Source: Nereocystis luetkeana
Taxonomy: Eukaryota; Sar; Phaeophyceae; Laminariales; Laminariaceae
Direction of reading: 5' to 3'
Assembly: GCA_031213475.1 (NCBI GenBank)
Contig: JARUPZ010000016.1
Span: 10,370,270 to 10,434,269, forward strand
DNA: 64,000 nt
In this document: piece after piece, positions 28,101 to 37,100 of the stretch
Numbering within the stretch: the stretch's first letter is position 1
Layout of the letters: each line of letters starts with the position of its first letter
The notes under the pieces: model-generated
Database searches by the model: none
Told to the model about the DNA's origin: nothing
The model's input: only the letters and a program-made list of their open reading frames with translations
Position numbers and translations under genes: made by a program

Positions 28101-31100
28101 TTTCTCGCCTCAGAATGACGTGGGCTATTCTCCAAGACCTATCTAGAGCTGTTTCCCGCTTCTCCAGGTGTCCAGTTGCACGAAATCACCTCCGGTACTT
28201 TTCCGATCCAACTGGGTCAAATACGATTAAAAACCCCGATTGGATCGGAAAAAACGTTTTTTCCGATCCGATCCCTGATCGTGATCGTATTTGACCCAGT
28301 TGGATCGGAAAAGTACCGAAGGCGATTTTGTGCAACTGGGCACCTGGAGAAGCGGGAAACAGCTCTAGATAGGTCTTGGAGAAAAGTCGGAGTCATTCTG
28401 AGGCGAGAAACAGCAACTTCGCACATTTTCGGGGCAAAAGCTCGTGTGAACGTGCCGATAGCACCATTTCCAACTGACTGCAAATTCGACTGCATAAGAA
28501 GTGGCCTTAAACCCTGTTTCTACTGCAAGAATATTCGTAGAATGATTATCTATGCTGCGTTTTGATTCCAACCAATGTGTCCCCCAAGCAGCAGATATCA
28601 AGAGGCCTATTCACTCTGCTAATTTGTTTTCATATTAGCATGCTGTGAAACGCATAGGGAGGATAAACAAGAACGCTGCCATGTTTCCCAAAAAAAAACA
28701 TGCCAGCACATACTCGAAACGAAAGAAAAAGAAATGAAAGAAGCAGCTACCCTGTACGAAGTGTGTCGTTTAATGCTCTTAAAAACGCTCAAGTGTGTCG
28801 ACATAAAAGCGAAACGCAGTGGAAAGATGCCTGCAAGGGCGTAGCCAACGAAATGCGGGGCAGGACAGGAGTTCCCATACCTTGGACAGGGCGTGGACGA
28901 TGCGGTTGTAGAGGTCGACCGCGTGCAGGTCGCAGTCGTACGTGAGGAAGATCTCGACGAGGGCCTGGGGCGTGTCGCTGAAGGCGGTCACCACGTCCAA
29001 CACCTGCCTCTTGTGCTCGAAGGTGCTGTTCTCGCTCTCCAGTACGCGCAAGAACACGGTGGTGATGAACACCTCGATCTGGGACTTCAGGTGCGCCTGC
29101 CACGCCAACACAAGGCGTAGGAGAGGGAACAGTTGAGGCGTCGTAGACACCAGGTCAGATCCGCCAATTTATTATCAGGATATTTCGGGGGGCAGAGATA
29201 GATGACGGCCACAGCATGAATCGGTGCGGTGGCTCATTACCTCACACCTTGTCTTGGGACGCACAGTTACAAGGTTTTAACGTCGGGAAAACCGGACGGT
29301 TAAACCAGAAGCGGCCCAGAAAAAACATGCAACACACAGCGGGTGCAATCCTATATATATACCTGGTATACCGGTATATACTATCACGGGGGGCGATAGT
29401 AAACAGGACCAACTATTGTGTAAAAATAGGTAAATATACACCTGGTAGGTTTTTGTGTAAACCATAAGTCCTATAAACTATGGTCCCCCGGAATACGGTA
29501 AGTATATACAACGCCTCATAACACGGCCAACATACAATAGCAACTCCCAGCCCCCCAGAGTTCAACTGCTGAAATGCAGTGGCAACTCCCAGCGCCCCGA
29601 CAGTTTCACCGTCAGGCACGACAGCAAAACTAAAACCCACCTTGAAGTCCCTGCACATAGGCTTGAATATCTTGAGGCTAAGCTTCATCACTTCCCTGTT
29701 GGACGAGGTAGAGTTCAGCAAGAGAGCTTCGCAAAGGTAGTGTCGCACCGCGAGGATAAACTTCTCCGAACCGCGGAAGCCAGGACCGCTGTTGTCCACG
29801 ATCGCCAAAAGCATTTCCTGAGCAGAGGTGGCCATATTGAGGGGAGGGGAGAGGGGATAAGGGAGGCAGCATTTCAGGCCACAATATGGAGGGGGGGGGG
29901 GGGGGGTGCACTCGATATAATGCATGGCCGTAGTCGTAGGACAATATACCCTCGCATCGCTACAATGCAGATTTTCCTACCAGGAGCTCACTATATGGAG
30001 GGGGGTAGGGGGGGGGTAGAGGGGGCAGCATTACTTGCAAGGTGACCGCGGTACCAAGAGGGATTGGGGGCCGATTGGGGGAGACATCGGGCGTGGGGAG
30101 GGGTGTGTGGGCAGAGTGCCTTTGTTCAAGCTCGGACCGCAGCTGGGCCGCCGATTTTGGGACGTCCAGTGTGTGGTCCGATTGATGCGGCGTATAAATG
30201 CATGACAGCAAACGGGGCTGTGTGCGGCTCCTCGCTAAGGTTTGGTTTGGTTTGGTTTGGTTCGGTTCGGTTCGGTCCGGTCCGGTTCCAAGTGTAGGAC
30301 CTCGCTGTCGGATAAATTAACTGAATCCAATCGAACCCAACCGAACCAAATCATACAGGTATTGCATGTGCGGATTCGAGTCGAACAACACAGTGGGAAT
30401 TCCCACGCCTGAAGAACTAACGGTTCCGAACCGTGAAAACACCTTGATTCTACATTCTAGTGATCACGAGAAAACCTAAAACATTCTTTGGTTCGGTTCG
30501 GTTCGGTTCGGTTCGGTTCGGTTCGGTTCGGTTCGGTTCGGTTTGGTTCGGTTTGATTCCGGACATGTGGGGCGCGGACCATCATAGTATTTTGAAATGA
30601 CGGGAACGAGATCCGAACCAAACCAACCCGTGGGAATGTGCAAGAAAAAATACCCCAAACCGCAGTGCGCTTTGGAGCCGTGAAAAGCCCTGATAAAAAA
30701 CGAGGCCTGCAGGTTTTAGCTTGAAAGGACTGTCGCCGCAAATCACCCAAAATAATAGTTCGGTCCGGTGACAGACAAGCCATAAAAAGACACACGAGGG
30801 TGTGTGACCAGGAGCACACGAATACAAGAGAGAAACCTACTGTACGTTTTAATACGCCCCGTCCCAAGGTCAGAATGAGAAACGCCAGAATGGTGGGTGA
30901 CATTTCTGGATGAAATAAACATATACTAAGTACATGTACACCTTTTTTCGTGGATTTGCGCTCATTAGATTTAGAGTACCCCCCCCCCTCCCCTGCCGAA
31001 GAATACCTCGCGTTTTGCGTCGCGCCCGGTGCAAGCAATTAATGTCTACCTGGTCGGTGAAAGCCTGACGTGCTCCGTCCCGGGATTGTAGAGATGTGAA

Positions 31101-34100
31101 GACCTATGGTCATACGACTACGGTCATGCATGATACCGAGTACCCCCCCCCCCCCCCCCGGTTTAGGGCTCGAAACAAAACGTGGGTTGTCGGGGTTTTT
31201 TTTGCTTGTACCCCTTAGGTGACTGACGGCTATCATACGGCCATACTGCAATGCTATCATACTATTATATCATACGGCACCCACCAGGCTGACGGCCTTA
31301 CTCTCCATCTGCCTCGCCTCCTCCGCGGTAGGGGCCACCGCCAAACCGTCCCCGGGCCCGGCGTGGTCCGGCCTTTGGCTGAGCTTGCACAGAGCTCTAA
31401 AGAGCAGGAAGGCGTCCTCGTGCTCGACGGACGGGAAGGGCTGCACCGTGGTGGCTTCCCACTGTCGCCGGTGGTAGCGACGCAAGGCGCGCCTGGATGC
31501 AGGGGAGGGTGTCATTGTTGGTCCGCCCCGCCCCGGACCGGGGGCATAAAAGAGAAACACACGAGACGGACACAAGACGAAATCGAGCGAGCGAATCGAG
31601 CGAGCAAAATGAGCGGGCGAATTCAATGACAAAGTAAGCGATAATATTTGAGGAGAGGAAATTGATGAGCAAGCAAAACTGAATGACAAACCGAGCACGA
31701 AGATTGAGCGCGAAATTGAAGGACAGGGCGAGCGAGAGGATTGAATGGCAAGTCAAGATTGATCGAGAAATCTGTGACAAAACGAGTCAGTAACCTGAGC
31801 GACGAAAAAAACACATCACAAAACATCACGAAACGATCGAATGATCACGGGAGAACGACAAAACGAGTGCACATTTTAGTAACAAATCAAACTTCAAACG
31901 GGCAACCCGTTGAATGCGAATCCATTCACCATCCAATCAAAATATATCCGCTCCCTTCGCATCAAAACGGCCATCCAATTAAACTCCATCCAATTACATC
32001 AAAACGACCATCCAACCCAAACCATCCAATCCAACCACAACAAAAAACAGCCATTCAATCAACACACCGTATATCTAATGCTATCAAAACGGTCAGCCAA
32101 TCATATCCACTCAAAACGGCCACCCAGTCAAAACGCCGCACCTGAAACGCCTGCGACGAGCGAGGAGCTCTTCGGCCGACAGCACAGGCACCGTGGCATA
32201 CAACCCCGTCAAATCCACCGCCTCCGCCACCTCCGGGTACATCGAATCCGGCGTCAAGAAAACAGCCTCGGGTAACGGCTCGGGTTGAGGCTTCGGCTCG
32301 GGAGGTGCAGGTGTGGGAGGCGGATAATTGACGGGGTCCGACTTGCGCAACGCCTCCAGCTCGGCGGCAGCGAGGGCCTCCTGCGTCCGGGGAAAGGGGT
32401 CGCGCGAGAGGGACGCGGGTTGGGGTTTCCACTCGTGCGTTTGGCGTTGTTGCGGTGGGGATTCCAAGGGTGAGGAGAGCGGAGAACAAACTCCAGCCGA
32501 GCTGTAGCGTACGTCAAGTTAACTCGTGTACTACGGCAGTAGATGGTCCCGGTCTTCTTTTGAGTTATTAATAGTTTGCGCCCAAAACAGCGGGTTGCAG
32601 TCCCTGCAGGAGGCGTTTTACTGACTTTCCTGTGACTTCGAGGTTATTTTTTTTTCATAAATGTTTCCTGTTTGCAACCCGACACGCCCCACGGTATTAT
32701 ACTACCACTCTGTCCCGAAATATAGGGATCATTTGGATGCTAATATTCAGTGCAAAAGGTCGTTATAGTTGGGGACATATTGGCTCAAGTAATGTATTAT
32801 ATACATCGAAGTAAGTATTGTTCATTGAACGAGTTAAGCGTATAATGTGCTCAAAGTCAGCTTTTGGGTGCCTTACTATTAGTACTATTAATAATGACTT
32901 ACTGAAACTACTAATGACTTACTAATGATTTACTAAAAGTACTTATGACTTTCTACTAGTTCTATTAGTATAGAGCTCCTCATCTGAGAACGTCCGAAAG
33001 GTTACAGTAGGTGCACCCCTACCACAGCATGCCTCCTTACAAAACACTACTCTCCTCTCTCTTCTCGAAACCGCCATCTTATCATTAACGGTAGAGCTAC
33101 GAAAAAAGTTGGTTTCTTCTCCTGACCGTGATATCATCATTCTTAATCAGTAGCTCTTTAGTATTACGGGGGACCATATTAAATAGGACCTACGGTACAC
33201 ACAAAAAACTATATATTTCGCTATTTTTACTAACAACATTTGGTTCTATTTACTATGGTCCACCGTAATAGCGCATCGACAAAAGCCGCCTCTCCTCCTG
33301 ACCTCCTTTAGCTGCGTATCCTTCGCCTCCATCCGGGCGAACACTACGCTGAGCATCTGCTGCAAGCTCGCCTTCGCAGTGTTCCTGTTGATCGAGTCGT
33401 GGGTGCTCAGGTGGACCTGAATAAAAAACGCCCGGACCGCACGCAGCGCGACGCGACAGACGCAAGCAGCAAATGACACCATGAAAGCTACGCAGCACGG
33501 GGCAAGTGTACTCAGTGCAGCTGCACACGACCAGCCCTCAGCCGAGGGATGCCTCAAACCTTTGGATACTGCACTGCACATGTACTTAAGTTTTGACTCT
33601 AGTTCTGCACTGTACATGTACTTAAGTTTGACTCTAAATCCAAGAAAAAAAAGTCTACACAATTGGAGTTGCAGTCCTAAACGGGTCAAGAAAGAGCGCC
33701 GCAAAAACAAGACATGCCGTAAGAAAGCGCGCCACAGGAAACTGAGCCTGTGGCCAGACCGCAACGAAGCCAACGTTTGGAAGTTTTTCTTCTCTGAACA
33801 AAACACGAAACTTTGATCTCCCTTGTGTTTCAACGTACCGTGTAGATAGTCTTGACAGCGGTGAGCAGGCTGGCCTGGTGGACCGCAAGACTGGTGGCCG
33901 TGCAAGCATGGACGAGCGCCTTGATGACCTGCAGTTGCACCTCCTCCGTCTCCAAGTCGCAGTCGCAAACCCTCTCCACCACCTTTTGATGAGGCGGTAG
34001 ATATCAACAGGCGATGCAAATAACAAATGATTCAAAGCGAACAAGCAACCAAGCGCACCGCCATATTCTGCTGGAACGCCGGGTGGAAAATACAACACAA

Positions 34101-37100
34101 GAATGGACGAGCCCCGGCATGACCTGCAGCTGCACCTCCATCATCTCCAAATCGCAATCGCACACCCTGTCCACCACCTTCCGTAGGTGTATGCCAATAG
34201 GCGCTACATTTGACACGAATCAAAATGAACAACGAAGAAGCGACACGCGTTCCTCTGATGGAACGCTCTGACTGAAGACTCAAACAAACTAAAACGAGCG
34301 TTTCGAGGGAGCAATAGGGTGGTCCTCGAACACTATTCACAGACCCTCTACCAGCTGCGCTACCCTGATACAGCAGTAGCTCAAAAATGCCCGCCGACTC
34401 GATTTCTTCGGCTCCATTAGCAACATCACTATCACCATCATAGATCATCACCATCACCATCACCAAGCGTGAGGTCCCAGGGTGCAACCCCCGTTTACCT
34501 CATCCATGGGTGGTCGACCGACGGGGCACAGTCATAAGGTGCTGTAGGTGTACCAGTGGTATTGCATACCAGGTCAATGCCAAGTAGTGTACGTTTCATA
34601 AAAAGCCTAAAAGCCGAGCTTCCGTCGTGTGGCAGCTCCCTGCCTGAGTTTGTTATTGTGTTGCGCGGCGCCAGCTGAAACGATATATCAGGCATGTGAC
34701 AAGCGACCCGTCCAGGGTAACGCCAATTACTTTACTGTAGGTACTACTAATCGATGCGCCTCGAGATTCACGTTTAGCACCAACATCCCCGGTGGCACGC
34801 TATCAGCACAGAATATCTTATAGCGGTTTCCAATGCACCGAAAACAGATATTAAGTACTCAAACTCTTTTGAGGGAAGGCAAGGCAAGGCAAGGCAAGGC
34901 AAGGCAAGGCAAGGCACGGCGAGGCACGGCAAGCCAAAGCAAAGCCAAGGCCAAATCAAGGCAAGCCAACCCAAGGCAGCCCCCGGGCCAGTCATATAAG
35001 AAAGATATTCGAAACGCAATTTTTTGCCGATGGACCAATCACAGCAGTTCAGTATACCCCACCGACAGAGCACCCCGCCTTCTCCCCCCCTCCCGCGACC
35101 CTGCCCCCCCCCCCATCTTCCTTCTCTTCCACCCCTCACCTCGTCCATGAACATACGCTGCGGCCCAAACCTCGGCTGCTGACCGCCTTCCCCCGCCTTA
35201 CCCCCGGCAGTCGGCAAGCCTAGCCCTCGCACGCCATGAGCCATGGGAGACGGAGACTGTGCCGGCTCACCACCCTCCCCAACGGCTCCAACATTCTCTT
35301 CCGGCGGCGGTGCAACTTTCCCCGGCTGGTTGTCTTGGCCACCAGGGGATGGGTCCCCGAGGTTGGCTGTGCCCCCCCCGTCCCCTGCTTCCTCGCCTCC
35401 GGTCCCCGCCCCCGCCTCCTCCTTCCCGTCGTTCTCCTCTTCTTCCTCGTCTTCGTCGTCTGAGTCCACTTCCACGTCTTGGATGTACCCGTAGTCGATC
35501 AGCTGTCCAGGAAATTCCAGGAAAAATTGGGGTTGGGAATAGGGTTATAGGGTCTGATTCAGAGTTTTGGGCAGCTCTTAAAAGGCCTGATAGGCCTTGT
35601 CATAACACACTGGAACCACTCGTGGGCCACACCGAATTCCCCGATTTCATTATTTATCCTGGTTGCTAAGTAATCGCTGTGGTACAAAGGGCGGCTTATA
35701 ATCAGGCCATGACTTCGAGAACGGGAGACGGGGGGGGGGTATTGTGCCATGAATCTGCGCTCTATGCTTGCACAGCAGTGGACAAGCACGTGTGAGCAGA
35801 CATAATTGGGTTATTAGGGTTGCCGTGCCGCGTTATTGCGAGCGATTGGCCGACAAGCATTGAGCGATTTGATACGATTTCACCGTATGAAACCCTTAAC
35901 GAAACGTCCAAAATATATGATAACATCCAATCCCGCTCCGCAAACCTCAGATTCAATACTCTCGCACGTGCAATTCTCACGGGTGTACACTACGTCCAAG
36001 CAGTTTGTCCACAAAAACGCGGGTGCCGTTCTAAAGGGGCTTTACAGCCCTTGACACATCGGACAGATAATCTAGATCATGATCTATTTATCTACAGATC
36101 AGATAGATGATCTAGTTCCCCACCTGTCGTTGTAAGAGGTTGTGCAGGATCTGCACAGTACAGATCCAACCCAGGGCACATGTGCTAGTTCATGCAGACA
36201 ATACGGCTCCCATCCGGCAACACGAGCTACTGTAGATCATACATATCAGGAATGTATCTTTCTATCTATCCGATTGATCTATCTGCCCTGAAAGATGTAG
36301 ATCATCAAGTGGGAATCGATCATCTATCCGGGGTGTGCAGACCGTTACCTTGACGATCGCGTCGAGAGCGGTGGTGACAACCCTAGGCACCCCTGACGCG
36401 CATGCCGCCAGGAGGCAGGGCATGTGCTTGTTCTTCTCCGTGGCAGGTGCCTCCCCTTCTCCCCCAGCCTCCCGCCCCTCTTCCTCGTGTATCAACGCTT
36501 CCGTACGAGAGGAACCCAAATAGGCGTAAACGGGCGACACCATCAACAACCAAGCAAGCACAACGGACATCGGACATATTAAATTAGGATAGAGTCGTGA
36601 ATTCCGGGTCGACGAAATAACGAGAGAAAGATTACGCGGCAACACAGGCAACCCATTACTCGAAGTATCACATCAAGCTTGCAAATATGAGTTTCGAGGA
36701 AAAATTCGATCTCACAGCTCGAGCTTTTCGTTTTGTTTGGTTTCAGGTATTCACCCGGCAGAGCGGACACCGGTCGTACGGGAAAAGGATGGCATCGTGA
36801 GATGTCAGCCGACGAGATCAGGGAGCTGTATGGAGCACGTGCCATGGAGATAAACAGCAGTGGTTGCGCATTCTTAATACTGCTCTTATTAGCTAATCTA
36901 CGATAGAGCGATGCGAGCGCAATGGAGGCCCTGGCATACCAGGTACGCCGTAGGACGGCGTTAAAAAAAACTACTGTGCATCATCCTGCAATCCACCAGC
37001 GCCAGGCTGCTGCAACGGGTCGCCGATGGCGTAATCGCCATTTTCTCCCGTCTGCTCATTTTGTTTTACCTCGTTGGCAGGCTCGTACGGGTGTGTACCT

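Noticed and set aside
32055-32489. Alternative frame through BIG exon 6
   Set aside because: The frame with [19 protein letters not shown] joins the next exon exactly in phase; the alternative is Arg/Cys-rich and breaks the junction.
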